This document shows positions 33,340 through 42,651 of a stretch of 64,000 nt of DNA, piece by piece. This DNA is from Streptomyces sp. NRRL F-5630 (lineage in GTDB: Bacteria; Actinomycetota; Actinomycetes; Streptomycetales; Streptomycetaceae): positions 1 to 64,000 of the forward strand of contig NZ_JOGO01000023.1 in the NCBI RefSeq assembly GCF_000719475.1. Direction: 5' to 3'. The first letter of the stretch is position 1. The number at the start of each line of letters is the position of its first letter. Position numbers and translations under genes: made by a program. The notes beneath the pieces were generated by a model. It did no database searches. It saw only the letters and a program-made list of their open reading frames with translations, and had not been told where the DNA came from.

Positions 33340-34584
33340 TTGGCACGCAAGATCGGCAGCCGGTACACCGCACACCAGCTCCTCGGGCGGGGCAGCGCGG
33401 GGAGTGTGTGGCTCGGCGACGGACCCGAGGGGCCCGTCGCGATCAAACTGCTCCGCGAGGACCTCGCGGCGGACCAGGAACTCGTCGGCCGCTTCGTCCA
33501 GGAGCGCACCGCGCTGCTCGGCCTCGAACACCCCCACATCGTCACCGTGCGCGACCTCGTCGTGGACGGCAACGACCTGGCGCTCGTCATGGACGCCGTC
33601 CGCGGCACCGACCTGCGCACGCGCATCGACTCCGCCCACCGCCTCGCCCCCGCCGCGGCGGCCGCGATCGTCGCGGACATCGCCGACGCGCTCGCCTTCG
33701 CGCACAAGGCCGGGGTCGTGCACCGCGACGTCAAGCCCGAGAACATCCTTCTCGACATGTCGGGCACGCCAGGACGCGCGGGCGAACACCCCGCGCTCCT
33801 CACCGACTTCGGCGTCGCCAAGCTCATCGACAGCCCCCGCTCCACGCCCACGGGCCGCAGCACGAAGATCATCGGGACGCCGGACTACTGCGCCCCCGAG
33901 ATCGTCGAGGGCCTGCCGCCGCGCGCCGCCGTCGACATCTACGCGCTCGCGACGGTCCTGTACGAACTCCTCGCCGGCTTCACGCCCTTCGGCGGCGGCC
34001 ACCCCGGGGCGATCCTGCGGCGGCACGTGACGGAGACGGTCGTCCCGCTGCCCGGCATCCCCGAGGAGCTGTGGCAGCTTCTCGTCCAGTGCCTCGCCAA
34101 GGCCCCGGCCTCGCGCCTGCGCGCGTCCGAACTCGCCGAGCGGCTGCGGGAGATGGCACCGCTGCTCGACGGGCTCCCGGCCCTGGAGGTGGACGAGCCG
34201 CAGCCGGAGCCGGCCGAGCCGGGCGAGGCGGTGGGTGAGGAGACCGCGACCGGCGCGGCGCCGCGCGGCGCGGTGTCGCTGGTGCCGACGGCCCCGGGCA
34301 AGGACTCGGGCCGGGACACGCACACGAGCATGAGGGTGCCGGGCGTGGACGAGCTGTCCGGGGGTGCCCACGGGACGGCACGGGTGCCGCGTGCCCCGGG
34401 GGCGCCGCGGCCGGGCTCCGCACGGGCCAGGGAGGCGGCGCTTCGGCGGAGGCGGCTGCGGACCGGGGTCGGGGCCGGGCTGGCGGTGGTGATCCTCGCC
34501 GTGGCGGGGTGGCTCGTCGCGGGCGGCGAGGACAGCGATTCCGGGGCCGAGCAGACAGGAACGGCTGCCGTCACCTCGGGGTGA
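33340..34584 (+). CDS. pkaB: Membrane-anchored Ser/Thr protein kinase PkaB (TTG start)
   Basis: The protein has 414 residues. The TTG at 33340 is chosen as start because GGAG lies five bases upstream and the product then begins [18 protein letters not shown], the expected kinase N terminus. The long open frame upstream is Ser/Ala/Arg-rich noise. Kinase motifs: [34 protein letters not shown] and GTPDYCAPE. An acidic/Pro-rich linker leads to one membrane segment ([19 protein letters not shown]) near the C terminus, with a very short outside tail. It is a likely partner of PkaA in Ser/Thr signalling; substrates are unknown. Confidence 0.92.
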   Translation: MARKIGSRYTAHQLLGRGSAGSVWLGDGPEGPVAIKLLREDLAADQELVGRFVQERTALLGLEHPHIVTVRDLVVDGNDLALVMDAVRGTDLRTRIDSAHRLAPAAAAAIVADIADALAFAHKAGVVHRDVKPENILLDMSGTPGRAGEHPALLTDFGVAKLIDSPRSTPTGRSTKIIGTPDYCAPEIVEGLPPRAAVDIYALATVLYELLAGFTPFGGGHPGAILRRHVTETVVPLPGIPEELWQLLVQCLAKAPASRLRASELAERLREMAPLLDGLPALEVDEPQPEPAEPGEAVGEETATGAAPRGAVSLVPTAPGKDSGRDTHTSMRVPGVDELSGGAHGTARVPRAPGAPRPGSARAREAALRRRRLRTGVGAGLAVVILAVAGWLVAGGEDSDSGAEQTGTAAVTSG

Positions 34585-34658
34585 GCGCCTTCCGCGTCGC
34601 TCACCCCGTCTCCCGGGGCGGCATCCCCTCCGGGGCGCCCACCCCGCCCTCCGGCTCC

Positions 34659-35519
34659 TCAGGGGCCGGAGGGGCCGACGTTCGCCCGCACCGCCGGTGC
34701 CACCTCTTCCCCCAGCCTCCTGATCGCGCCCTCGTCGTCCCCTCCCACGACGAAGCCGCTGATGCCGTGCTCCACGGCCAGCTCCGTGAGGAAGTTTGCG
34801 GTCGCCTGCTCCGGCTTCATGATGTTGAGGAAGCGGCGGATCTCGCGCGGGTCCCGGCCCGCCTCCCGTGCCGCCTCGTCGATGCGGGCGTTCATCGCGG
34901 GCAGGGCGGCCGTGCCCCCCTTCAGGTAGTCGTACGAGGGAAGCCAGCCCGTGGCGAGGCGCCCGGTGAGGGCGAGCATCCGGGGGCCGTACGCGCCCAC
35001 CCACACGCCGATGTCGTGGGCCGGGCGCGGGCCGCGCTTGGCGCCGTCGGCGGTGTAGTACGTCCCTCTGTGGCGCACGCCACCGCGCTCCCCGGTGTCC
35101 CACAGCTCGCGGATCAGGCCGATCGCCTCGGCGAGCGCGTCCACCGACTCCCCGGGCGGCAGGCCCCGGCCGCCCATCGCCACGACGGCGTCGCGGAAGC
35201 CGCCCGCGCCGATGCCCAGCTCGAAGCGTCCGCCGCTGAGCAGGTCGAGCGTCGCCGCGGTACGCGCGAGGACGGCGGGCGGGCGCAGCGGCAGGTTGGT
35301 GACGTTCGCCGCGAGGCGCACCCGCGTGGTGCGGGCCGCCACGAAGGCCAGCAGGGCCTGCGTGTCGAGGAGCGCGGGCTGGTAGGGGTGGTCCTGGAAG
35401 GTCACGAGGTCGAGACCCGCGCGCTCACCGGCCACGGCGAGCTCCACGACCTCGGCGGGCCGGGCCGAGGAAGGGGTGACGAAGGAGCCGAAGAGGAGGT
35501 CGTGCCCGTAATCGGTCAT
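34659..35519 (-). CDS. LLM-class F420-dependent oxidoreductase
   Basis: The protein is about 286 residues with a TIM-barrel luciferase-like fold. Seen segments include [20 protein letters not shown], the barrel strand [26 protein letters not shown] and the C-terminal [17 protein letters not shown]. The family uses reduced coenzyme F420, which is present in actinobacteria, to reduce or oxidise small molecules; the substrate is unknown. ATG 35519 begins [11 protein letters not shown]; an ATG three codons earlier is possible. It is convergent with pkaB and divergent from prfB. Confidence 0.87.
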   Translation of the reverse strand: MTDYGHDLLFGSFVTPSSARPAEVVELAVAGERAGLDLVTFQDHPYQPALLDTQALLAFVAARTTRVRLAANVTNLPLRPPAVLARTAATLDLLSGGRFELGIGAGGFRDAVVAMGGRGLPPGESVDALAEAIGLIRELWDTGERGGVRHRGTYYTADGAKRGPRPAHDIGVWVGAYGPRMLALTGRLATGWLPSYDYLKGGTAALPAMNARIDEAAREAGRDPREIRRFLNIMKPEQATANFLTELAVEHGISGFVVGGDDEGAIRRLGEEVAPAVRANVGPSGP

Positions 35520-35591
35520 GCGCGTCAGCCTGCCACGCGCCCCTCCGGGAGGGGCGGGCTTCGCCCGAGCGCCCGCCGCCCGGTTACCCTG

Positions 35592-36713
35592 ATGGACGTG
35601 GCAGTCGTCGATGTATCCGAAGAGCTCAAGTCCCTCTCCTCCACCATGGAGTCGATCGAGGCCGTCCTGGACCTCGACAGGATGAGGGAGGAAATCGCTT
35701 CCCTGGAGGAGCAGGCAGCGGCTCCGTCCCTGTGGGACGACCCCGATGCGGCGCAGAAGATCACCAGCAAGCTGAGCCACCTCCAGGCCGAGGTCCGCAA
35801 GGCCGAGGGCCTGCGCGGGCGCATCGACGACCTGGCCGTGCTCTTCGAGCTGGCCGCCGACGAGAGCGACGCGGACACGCAGGAGGAGGCGGAGCAGGAG
35901 CTGGCCGCCGTGCGCAAGGCGCTCGACGAGATGGAGGTACGCACCCTCCTCTCCGGCGAGTACGACTCCCGCGAGGCCGTCGTCACGATCCGCGCCGAGG
36001 CCGGGGGCGTCGACGCCTCCGACTTCGCCGAGCGCCTCCAGCGCATGTACCTGCGCTGGGCCGAGCGCCTCGGCTACAAGACGGAGCTGTACGAGACGTC
36101 CTACGCCGAAGAGGCGGGCATCAAGTCCACGACCTTCGCCGTGCACGTCCCGTACGCCTACGGCACCCTCTCCGTCGAGCAGGGCACCCACCGCCTGGTC
36201 CGCATCTCCCCCTTCGACAACCAGGGGCGCCGCCAGACCTCCTTCGCGGGGGTCGAGGTGCTGCCCGTGGTCGAGCAGACCGACCACATCGAGATCGACG
36301 AGTCCGAGCTGCGCGTCGACGTGTACCGCTCCTCGGGCCCCGGCGGTCAGGGCGTCAACACGACCGACTCGGCCGTGCGCCTGACGCACCTGCCCACCGG
36401 CATCGTCGTCTCCTGCCAGAACGAGCGCTCGCAGATCCAGAACAAGGCGACCGCGATGAACGTCCTCCAGGCGAAGCTGCTCGAACGCCGCCGCCAGGAG
36501 GAGCAGGAGAAGATGAACGCCCTCAAGGGCGACGGCGGCAACTCCTGGGGCAACCAGATGCGCTCCTACGTCCTGCACCCCTACCAGATGGTCAAGGACC
36601 TCCGTACCGAGTACGAGGTCGGCAACCCCGAGGCCGTCTTCAACGGCGAGATCGACGGCTTCCTGGAGGCCGGCATCCGCTGGCGCAAGCAGCAGGAGCA
36701 GCAGAGCGCCTGA
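35592..36713 (+). CDS. prfB: Peptide chain release factor 2
   Basis: The protein is about 373 residues and terminates translation at UGA and UAA. The stop-codon-reading tripeptide SPF is visible in [14 protein letters not shown], and the peptidyl-hydrolysis motif GGQ in [16 protein letters not shown]. The reading frame is uninterrupted: the in-frame UGA with programmed +1 frameshift known from E. coli prfB is absent. Start ATG 35592; a GTG two codons later ([10 protein letters not shown]) may be the true start. A strong hairpin terminator follows, separating it from the surface-protein gene. Confidence 0.97.
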   Translation: MDVAVVDVSEELKSLSSTMESIEAVLDLDRMREEIASLEEQAAAPSLWDDPDAAQKITSKLSHLQAEVRKAEGLRGRIDDLAVLFELAADESDADTQEEAEQELAAVRKALDEMEVRTLLSGEYDSREAVVTIRAEAGGVDASDFAERLQRMYLRWAERLGYKTELYETSYAEEAGIKSTTFAVHVPYAYGTLSVEQGTHRLVRISPFDNQGRRQTSFAGVEVLPVVEQTDHIEIDESELRVDVYRSSGPGGQGVNTTDSAVRLTHLPTGIVVSCQNERSQIQNKATAMNVLQAKLLERRRQEEQEKMNALKGDGGNSWGNQMRSYVLHPYQMVKDLRTEYEVGNPEAVFNGEIDGFLEAGIRWRKQQEQQSA

Positions 36714-36748
36714 GGCCGGGACGGGCCCGCGGCCCAGCGTTGATCTTC

Positions 36749-36787
36749 CTGCGGCAACTTCCCTTTTCGTGAGGGGAGTTGCCGCAG
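36749..36787 (+). terminator. Rho-independent terminator of prfB
   Basis: Arms of 16 bases (36749-36764 and 36772-36787) with one G-T pair surround a 7-base loop. A T-rich tract (CCTTTTCTT) follows directly. This is an unusually classical terminator for this genome. Confidence 0.9.
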
Positions 36788-37007
36788 CCTTTTCTTACGG
36801 GAGTCTTCACAGGCGCAAAGCGGTACGAAGGCGGGCGAGGCGCTCTTAAGGCGCTTGACGTGTCTGCGGCGGACCGCGAGGGTGGCGGATGGCATGCGCG
36901 TTTCTGGGGCGTGTGCGCACGGGGGCACGATCCAGGAGGCCCCCTGTCCGCGCGACCCGCCGCGTCGTCCCACCTACGTACGTATCGCTACTGGGGGTAG
37001 CTAGCTC

Positions 37008-37700
37008 ATGACGAACAGAATGCGGGTCCGCGTGGCGCGGGTCGCCGCCGGAGCCGCCATCGCGGCCGGGGCCTCCCTCTCGGCCGCGGGCGCCGCCCAC
37101 GCCGTCACCTTCAACGGCGACAACGGCCCGGCGGTCGAGGAGCCCGACCCGACCGACCCGGGCACGGACCCCTCCGACCCGGGAGACGACCCGTCCGACC
37201 CGGGCACCGAGATCCCGACCGGCGAGCCGAGCGACCCGGGCACGGACCCGTCCGACCCCGGCACCGAGCCGAGCGACCCAGGTACCGACCCGAGCGACCC
37301 CGGCACCGAGCCGAGCGACCCGGGCACCGAGCCCTCCGACCCGGGCACGGACCCGAGCGACCCGGGGACGGAGCCCTCCGACCCGGGCACGGACCCGAGC
37401 GACCCCTCCGGCCCGAGCACCGGGCCCTCCGACCCGGGCACGCAGCCCAGTGACCCGGGCGACCAGCCCTCCGGCGGGGCGTCCTCGCCCGCCGCCGGGG
37501 GCGGCAACGGGTCCACCGGCGCCGGCCCCGACAGCCTCGGGCAGCAGCCCGTGGAGCAGGGGGCGCCGAAGGACGAGCTCGCCGAGACCGGCGCGGCCGA
37601 CACGACCTTCCTGGTCCTCGGTGCCGCGACCATGATCGCGGGCGGCATCGGCTTCCGCTTCCTGCCCCGCCTCACGGGGCGCGGGGGCGACACGGCCTGA
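37008..37700 (+). CDS. Sortase-anchored LAETG surface protein with Asp-Pro repeats
   Basis: The preprotein has 230 residues. A Sec signal peptide (VAAGAAIAAGASLSAAGAA, cleavage after AHA near residue 32) leads to a stalk of about 100 residues. The stalk is built from tandem PSDPGT(D/E) heptapeptides and related copies. A Ser/Gly spacer ends in the sorting signal LAETG (residues 191-195), then a hydrophobic segment and a basic tail. Streptomyces class E sortases recognise LAXTG motifs, so wall anchoring is inferred. No folded binding domain is seen; the stalk may be a spacer or adhesin-like rod. It lies between prfB and ftsE, flanked by terminators. Confidence 0.85.
   Translation: MTNRMRVRVARVAAGAAIAAGASLSAAGAAHAVTFNGDNGPAVEEPDPTDPGTDPSDPGDDPSDPGTEIPTGEPSDPGTDPSDPGTEPSDPGTDPSDPGTEPSDPGTEPSDPGTDPSDPGTEPSDPGTDPSDPSGPSTGPSDPGTQPSDPGDQPSGGASSPAAGGGNGSTGAGPDSLGQQPVEQGAPKDELAETGAADTTFLVLGAATMIAGGIGFRFLPRLTGRGGDTA
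37140..37450 (+). repeat. In-frame 21-base coding repeat (PSDPGTD/E)
   Basis: About a dozen imperfect copies of a 21-base unit encode PSDPGT followed by Asp or Glu. Copies differ at synonymous sites (AGC/TCC serine codons), so the array is old enough to have diverged but has kept its protein sequence. Confidence 0.85.
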
Positions 37701-37708
37701 CGAAGGAC

Positions 37709-37744
37709 AGCGGGGGCCGGGTGCGCACGCACCCGGCCCCCGCT
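37709..37744. terminator. Bidirectional terminator between LAETG gene and convergent small gene
   Basis: Perfect 16-base arms (37709-37724 and 37729-37744) with a GCAC loop, followed on the plus strand by CTTTCTT. Confidence 0.9.
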
Positions 37745-37770
37745 CTTTCTTCACGCGCTCTCCACGCCGT

Positions 37771-37971
37771 TCAGGCGAAGCGCCCGGCGACCACCACCAC
37801 CGCCGCCACGCACGCCACCAGCAGGGCGAGCAGCGTGGGCGGGCTGAGCTGGGAGAAGGGCGACTGCCCCCGCGTCTCCTTGAGGCGCTCACGGCTCGCG
37901 CGGCAGACCGGGCAGCGGCCCTCGCTCACCGGAGCGGCGCAGTGCGCGCACACCAGTCGGTCGTAGGTCAT
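37771..37971 (-). CDS. Small zinc-ribbon membrane protein
   Basis: The protein is about 66 residues. An N-terminal zinc ribbon has CAHC and CPVC pairs (residues 8-23). A basic/acidic linker and one C-terminal membrane segment ([17 protein letters not shown]) follow. It is thus a tail-anchored cytosolic zinc ribbon. A gene of this type sits between prfB and ftsE in other Streptomyces, as I recall, but its function is unknown. ATG 37971 is chosen; an in-frame ATG three codons upstream is possible. It is divergent from ftsE. Confidence 0.7.
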   Translation of the reverse strand: MTYDRLVCAHCAAPVSEGRCPVCRASRERLKETRGQSPFSQLSPPTLLALLVACVAAVVVVAGRFA

Positions 37972-38215
37972 GCGCGTCATCCTTCCGGCCGGGCCGTACC
38001 TCTCCACTGTGCCAGGTCCCGGCCGCGGCGGCGCGGGCGCGCGTGCCCGTACGCGGGCCGTCGCGCCGGGCGGGGCCGTCCTCGCGCCCGCTTTGCCCGC
38101 GATCGTGCCCGGAACGGAGGATCGTCCGCGCACGGCCCCGGGACGGTGTCTGCGCGGTGCCCCCGGGGTCGCGTATGGTCACGCTCACCTGCTCCCGGCG
38201 ATCCGTGGTGTTCTC

Positions 38216-38905
38216 GTGATCCGATTCGACAACGTCTCCAAGACCTACCCCAAACAGAGCCGGCCCGCACTCAGGGATGTCTCCCTCGAGGTCGAGCGCG
38301 GCGAGTTCGTCTTCCTCGTGGGGTCCTCGGGCTCGGGGAAGTCGACCTTCCTGCGGCTGATCCTGCGCGAGGAGCGCGCGAGCCACGGACAGGTCCACGT
38401 CCTCGGCAAGGATCTCTCACGCCTGTCGAACTGGAAGGTGCCGCAGATGCGCCGCCAGCTCGGCAACGTCTTCCAGGACTTCCGCCTGCTGCCCAACAAG
38501 ACGGTCGCGCAGAACGTCGCCTTCGCGCAGGAGGTCATCGGCAAGTCGAAGGGCGACATCCGCAAGTCGGTGCCGCAGGTGCTCGACCTCGTCGGGCTCG
38601 GCGGCAAGGAGGACCGGATGCCCGGCGAGCTGTCCGGTGGTGAGCAGCAGCGCGTCGCGATCGCCCGCGCCTTCGTGAACCGGCCCAAGCTCCTCATCGC
38701 CGACGAGCCCACAGGGAACCTGGACCCCCAGACCTCGGTCGGCATCATGAAGCTGCTCGACCGGATCAACCGGACCGGCACCACCGTCGTCATGGCCACG
38801 CACGACCAGCAGATCGTCGACCAGATGCGCAAGCGCGTCATCGAACTGGAGAAGGGCCGCCTCGTCCGCGACCAGTCCCGCGGCGTCTACGGCTACCAGC
38901 ACTGA
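38216..38905 (+). CDS. ftsE: Cell division ATP-binding protein FtsE
   Basis: The product has 229 residues, the usual FtsE length. The GTG start gives (V)[11 protein letters not shown]. It has Walker [12 protein letters not shown]-loop FQDFRLLP, signature [15 protein letters not shown], Walker [14 protein letters not shown] and switch His in MATHDQQIV. With FtsX it forms an ABC-type complex at the division site that controls peptidoglycan hydrolases from the cytoplasm. ftsX follows 57 bases later and is probably cotranscribed. An upstream in-frame extension is not family-like. Confidence 0.97.
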   Translation: MIRFDNVSKTYPKQSRPALRDVSLEVERGEFVFLVGSSGSGKSTFLRLILREERASHGQVHVLGKDLSRLSNWKVPQMRRQLGNVFQDFRLLPNKTVAQNVAFAQEVIGKSKGDIRKSVPQVLDLVGLGGKEDRMPGELSGGEQQRVAIARAFVNRPKLLIADEPTGNLDPQTSVGIMKLLDRINRTGTTVVMATHDQQIVDQMRKRVIELEKGRLVRDQSRGVYGYQH

Positions 38906-38962
38906 TACCCGGCGTCCGCGGGCCGGCCGTCCCGCGGACGCCTTGAGTTCTGAAAGGACGCC

Positions 38963-39880
38963 ATGCGCGCCCAGTTCGTCCTGTCGGAGATCGGGGTCGG
39001 TCTCCGGCGCAATCTCACGATGACCTTCGCGGTCGTCGTCTCGGTCGCCCTCTCCCTCGCCCTCTTCGGTGCCTCGCTCCTCATGAGCGACCAGGTCGAC
39101 TCGATGAAGGGCTACTGGTACGACAAGGTCAACGTGACCGTCTACCTGTGCGGCAAGAACGACGTCGGCGAGAGCCCGTCGTGCGCCAAGGGGGCCGTGA
39201 CCCCCGAGCAGCGCCAGCAGATCGAGACCGACCTCAAGAAGATGCCGGCCGTCCAGACGGTCACGCACGAGACGGCCGACCAGGCGTACAAGCTGTACCA
39301 GAAGGAATTCAGCCGCTCGCCGATCGCCTCGCAGCTCACCCCGGACCTCATGCCGGAGTCCTTCCGCGTCAAGCTCAAGGACCCGAAGGACTACGAGGTC
39401 ATCGCGACGGCCTTCAAGGGCCGCGCGGGCGTGCAGTCGGTCCAGGACCAGAAGAGCATCCTCGACAACCTCTTCGGGCTGCTCGACGGCATGAACTGGG
39501 CGGCACGCGCGCTCATGGCCCTGATGCTCGTCGTCGCGCTCATGCTGATCGTGAACACCGTGCGCGTCTCGGCGTTCAGCCGCCGCCGCGAGACCGGGAT
39601 CATGCGGCTCGTCGGCGCCTCCGGCTTCTACATCCAGGCGCCGTTCATCATGGAGGCCGCGGTCGCCGGGCTCATCGGCGGGATCGTGGCCTGCGGGATG
39701 CTCGTGGGCGGCCGGTTCTTCATCATCGACGGCGGCCTCGACCTCTCCTCGAAGCTCAACCTCATCGAGTTCATCGGCTGGGGCCCGGTCATCGCGAAGC
39801 TGCCGCTCGTCCTCGCGACGAGCATCGTGATGCCCGCGCTCGCCGCGTTCTTCGCGCTGCGCAAGTACCTGAAGGTCTGA
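38963..39880 (+). CDS. ftsX: Cell division membrane protein FtsX
   Basis: The protein has 305 residues. After a cytosolic start (MRAQFVLSEIGVGLRRN) comes one membrane segment. A large extracellular domain of about 120 residues follows, with a Cys pair in CGKNDVGESPSC that may form a disulfide. Three further membrane segments with the FtsX/MacB-type pattern (RRRETGIMRLVGASGFYI) complete the protein. It works with FtsE; in actinobacteria its outer domain activates RipC-type hydrolases. ATG 38963 is preceded by GAAAGGA. A very strong terminator follows. Confidence 0.97.
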   Translation: MRAQFVLSEIGVGLRRNLTMTFAVVVSVALSLALFGASLLMSDQVDSMKGYWYDKVNVTVYLCGKNDVGESPSCAKGAVTPEQRQQIETDLKKMPAVQTVTHETADQAYKLYQKEFSRSPIASQLTPDLMPESFRVKLKDPKDYEVIATAFKGRAGVQSVQDQKSILDNLFGLLDGMNWAARALMALMLVVALMLIVNTVRVSAFSRRRETGIMRLVGASGFYIQAPFIMEAAVAGLIGGIVACGMLVGGRFFIIDGGLDLSSKLNLIEFIGWGPVIAKLPLVLATSIVMPALAAFFALRKYLKV

Positions 39881-39892
39881 GCGGGCCACCGC

Positions 39893-39943
39893 GCGCACGA
39901 CGGGCGCCGCACGGTCACCGGCCGTGCGGCGCCCGTCGTGCGC
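39893..39943 (+). terminator. Terminator of the ftsEX operon
   Basis: Perfect 22-base arms (39893-39914 and 39922-39943) surround a 7-base loop. It is the longest perfect hairpin recognised in the window and starts 12 bases after the ftsX stop. Confidence 0.92.
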
Positions 39944-40024
39944 GGCCGGGCCGCCGCGCGGGGGACGGGGCGGCGTTCCCGGTACCGGGCCCGGAGCGGC
40001 CGGTGGGTTACTAGACTCCCCGCC

Positions 40025-41185
40025 ATGCCCGAGAGCCCCCGCGTGCCGAGACCCCGCGCCGGACAGGGCTTCCCGCTCGCCGCGCCGCTGCTCCTCGCCG
40101 CCGTGCTCGCGGCGGGGCTGCGCGGCGGGTGGCTCCCGTCGTACGAGCCCCCGCAGACCCGTGCCCCCGAAGGCGCCTCCGCCGTCTCCGGCGCCCGTCT
40201 CGACGGCGCCGTGCGCTCCGCGCTCGCGCGGGGAGGCTCGGGCACCGAGGCCGCGCGGGCGCTCGTGAGCCGCTCGGGGCACCGCTGGGACGCGGTCTAC
40301 GGGCCCTCGGCGTACACGGCGTGGAGCGAGGGCCTGACGGGCGCCTACGCGGGCGTGGGGCTCTCGCTGGCCCACGACGCGGACGGCGCGCCCCGGGTCT
40401 CGCGGGTGCGCCCTGGCGCACCCGCGGCGCGCGCCGGGGTGCGGGCGGGGGAGCGGCTGCTCTCGGTGGGCGGCAGGGAGGTCGCGGGGCTGCCCGTGAC
40501 ACGGACGGTGGGGCTGCTGCGGGGCGAGCCGGGGACGCGGGTCGCCCTGCGGCTCGTACGGGAGGACGGGACGGAGCGGCGGCTCGTGCTCACGCGGGTG
40601 CGGCTCGGCGGTGGTGCCGTCGTGTCCGTCGAGCGGTACGGGGACGGGGGCGCACGGGTGCGGGTGCGGGCGTTCACACGGGGCGCGGGGGAGCGCGTGC
40701 GCGCGGCGGTCGCCGCGCTGCCGCCCCGTACCCCCGTCGTGCTCGATCTGCGCGGCAACCCCGGGGGGCTGCTCGCCGAGGCGGCACGGGCGGCGGGCGC
40801 CTTCCTCGACGGCGGCGAGGTCGCGACGTACGAGGACGGCGGCTCACGCCGCGTGCTCGGGGCGCCACGCGGCGGAGCGGGCACGGGCCCCCTCGTGGTG
40901 CTCGTGGACGGCGGCACGGCGAGCGCGGCCGAGGTGCTGACGGGGGCGCTCCAGGACCGCGGGCGGGCGGTCGTCGTCGGGGAGCCGACCTTCGGCAAGG
41001 GAACGGTGCAGGTGCCGCGCGCCCTCCCCGACGGGAGCGTGGCCGAACTGACCGTGGGACGGTGGCGCACCCCCGGGGGACGCGGCGTGGAGGGCGCGGG
41101 GCTCACCCCCGACGTGAGCACGGCTCCGGGAGCCGCGGAGGCGCGGGCCCGCGAGGTATTGACTGGCCTCGGCACACCCTCGTAG
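40025..41185 (+). CDS. S41-family carboxyl-terminal processing protease
   Basis: The protein is about 386 residues. An N-terminal hydrophobic signal anchor (LAAPLLLAAVLAAGL) exports the rest. A PDZ domain (residues about 115-190, GAYAGVGLSLAHD and AARAGVRAGERLLSVGG) precedes the S41 protease domain. The nucleophile is probably the Ser in GGTASAAEVL, with the Lys in GEPTFGKGTVQ. It degrades or processes proteins on the outer side of the membrane. It sits between ftsX and smpB, as in other Streptomyces. ATG 40025 lies just after the ftsEX terminator; the smpB start is 18 bases downstream. Confidence 0.92.
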   Translation: MPESPRVPRPRAGQGFPLAAPLLLAAVLAAGLRGGWLPSYEPPQTRAPEGASAVSGARLDGAVRSALARGGSGTEAARALVSRSGHRWDAVYGPSAYTAWSEGLTGAYAGVGLSLAHDADGAPRVSRVRPGAPAARAGVRAGERLLSVGGREVAGLPVTRTVGLLRGEPGTRVALRLVREDGTERRLVLTRVRLGGGAVVSVERYGDGGARVRVRAFTRGAGERVRAAVAALPPRTPVVLDLRGNPGGLLAEAARAAGAFLDGGEVATYEDGGSRRVLGAPRGGAGTGPLVVLVDGGTASAAEVLTGALQDRGRAVVVGEPTFGKGTVQVPRALPDGSVAELTVGRWRTPGGRGVEGAGLTPDVSTAPGAAEARAREVLTGLGTPS

Positions 41186-41203
41186 TGCGAAAATGGAGGG
41201 ATC

Positions 41204-41686
41204 ATGGCAAAGGAAAAAGGACGCAAGCTGATCGCGCAGAACAAGAAGGCGCGACACGACTACACGATCATCGACACCTACGAGGCCGGGATGGTGCTCA
41301 CCGGTACGGAGGTGAAGTCGCTGCGGCAGGGGCGGGCCTCGCTCGTGGACGGCTTCGTGCAGATCGACGGCGGTGAGGCGTGGCTGCACAACGTGCACAT
41401 CCCCGAGTACTCGCAGGGCACGTGGACGAACCACTCCGCGCGGCGGCGGCGCAAGCTGCTGCTGCACGCCGAGGAGATCGCGAAGCTCGACGCGAAGTCG
41501 CAGGAGACGGGGCACACGATCATCCCGCTCGCCCTGTACTTCAAGGACGGGCGCGCGAAGTGCGAGATCGCGCTCGCGAAGGGCAAGCGCGAGTACGACA
41601 AGCGCCAGACGCTGCGCGAGAAGCAGGACACGCGCGAGGCGCACCGCGCGATGTCGGCGGCCCGGCGCAGGCAGCGGGCGGCCTGA
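41204..41686 (+). CDS. smpB: SsrA-binding protein SmpB
   Basis: This basic protein has 160 residues and the SmpB oligonucleotide-binding barrel: [37 protein letters not shown] and the C-terminal basic tail with [13 protein letters not shown]. It brings tmRNA to stalled ribosomes for trans-translation. The gene lies about 160 bases upstream of ssrA, so both trans-translation components are together. Confidence 0.97.
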   Translation: MAKEKGRKLIAQNKKARHDYTIIDTYEAGMVLTGTEVKSLRQGRASLVDGFVQIDGGEAWLHNVHIPEYSQGTWTNHSARRRRKLLLHAEEIAKLDAKSQETGHTIIPLALYFKDGRAKCEIALAKGKREYDKRQTLREKQDTREAHRAMSAARRRQRAA

Positions 41687-41750
41687 AGAGGGCCGTGCGC
41701 CGGGCGGCGCACGGCGCTCGCGGGACGGCTCCGCGCGGGCGGGAATGCGC

Positions 41751-41780
41751 TGGCACGTGAGGGCGTTGTTCCCGTACGAT
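41751..41780 (+). promoter_or_regulatory. Probable ssrA promoter
   Basis: TGGCAC (41751-41756) and TACGAT (41775-41780) are spaced by 18 bases, resembling a vegetative HrdB-type promoter. Transcription would start near 41787, about 60 bases before the mature tmRNA 5' end. Confidence 0.4.
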
Positions 41781-41846
41781 GGCGCAAGCACCGTTCGCGG
41801 TGTGTGCGGCCGGAGCCTCGCGGCGACGGCTTTGACAACACCACAA

Positions 41847-42230
41847 GGGGATGATCGGTTTCGACAGCGGCTGTCGAAACAGGGGAAGCGAGCCGAGGAA
41901 GCGGCAATGATCTCGTAAACCATATGTCGCAAAAAATAATCGCCAATACCAAGCGCGATTCCTCCGCCTTCGCCCTTGCTGCCTGATTAGCAGCTAGCGA
42001 AGACTCCGCGGAGTGTCAGCCCGGGGCTGTTCCCGACCCGGATCCTGGCATCAGCTAGGGGACTAAACCTCTCACCCCGGTCACGGGGGTAAGAGGGAAA
42101 CCAAACAGTGACTGAGCCCGTCGGAGACTTGTCCGCGTGATCTCCGGGGCCGAGAAAATCGCAGCGGACTGCGCTCGGAGAAGCCCTCTTTCCGCACCGT
42201 TGGACGCGGGTTCGATTCCCGCCATCTCCA
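41847..42230 (+). ncRNA. ssrA: Transfer-messenger RNA (tmRNA)
   Basis: This 384-base one-piece tmRNA rescues stalled ribosomes. The acceptor stem pairs GGGGATG at the 5' end with CATCTCC (42223-42229), including one G-U pair, with discriminator A at 42230. CCA is not encoded. The T arm is recognisable as GCGGGTTCGATTCCCGC near the 3' end. The tag reading frame begins after the AT-rich CAAAAAATAAT stretch and encodes ANTKRDSSAFALAA. The upstream neighbour is smpB, and a Rho-independent terminator follows 12 bases later. Confidence 0.97.
41942..41986 (+). other. tmRNA tag-peptide reading frame
   Basis: The resume codon GCC at 41942 starts the tag ANTKRDSSAFALAA, ending with TGA at 41984-41986 and a nearby TAG. 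The terminal ALAA is the degradation signal read by ClpXP-type proteases. Confidence 0.93.
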
Positions 42231-42241
42231 CTCCCTTTGTG

Positions 42242-42284
42242 GCCTCCGGCCCGTGGCGTTCGCGTCACGGGCCGGAGGCTTTTT
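42242..42284 (+). terminator. Rho-independent terminator of ssrA
   Basis: Perfect 14-base arms (42242-42255 and 42266-42279) with a 10-base loop are followed by TTTTT. Confidence 0.93.
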
Positions 42285-42651
42285 CGCGTCCGGGGGCAGA
42301 CCGCCTGGTGAGGGGCGCGCGGTACCGGGTCACGGGGCGGCGGTGTGCCCCCTTCCGTGCGACCCCTGCCTCTTTTCGTGCGCCCTATAAGTCTGATGAG
42401 CTTATTATTTAACTCCTTTGAGTGGCCCGGGTATCGGGCGGTGCCGTCTCTCCTGTTCAATGGCTCACGGCGGGATTTCCGTGCGACCTTGCGTCGCGGG
42501 GGTTCGCCCGAAAGTGGGGCTTGGGCGGCGCGGGAACGGAAAACCTTCCTTCAATCCGCTGCGGAATCCATTTCCGAATTCATTTGATTTTCGTCACGGT
42601 TGCGCGCTGCCCTCGACGGGCCGGGCGCCGCTGATCGCTGGGGGGTGCGCG
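42285..42651 (+). promoter_or_regulatory. AT-rich control region upstream of the PTM cluster
   Basis: No gene is seen. Bases about 42384-42420 are strikingly AT-rich for this genome and contain an inverted repeat ATAAG / CTTAT (42387-42391 and 42401-42405). A second AT-rich patch precedes 42600. This is the likely promoter and control site for the six-gene biosynthetic unit. A run of six G at 42640-42645 serves as ribosome-binding site for the first gene. Confidence 0.5.

Noticed and set aside
35592..35700. Programmed +1 frameshift in prfB
   Set aside because: The frame is continuous and has no in-frame UGA in the expected place, so no frameshift is needed.
37140..37450. CRISPR-like array
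   Set aside because: The repeats are contiguous, in frame and lack unique spacers. They encode a protein stalk.
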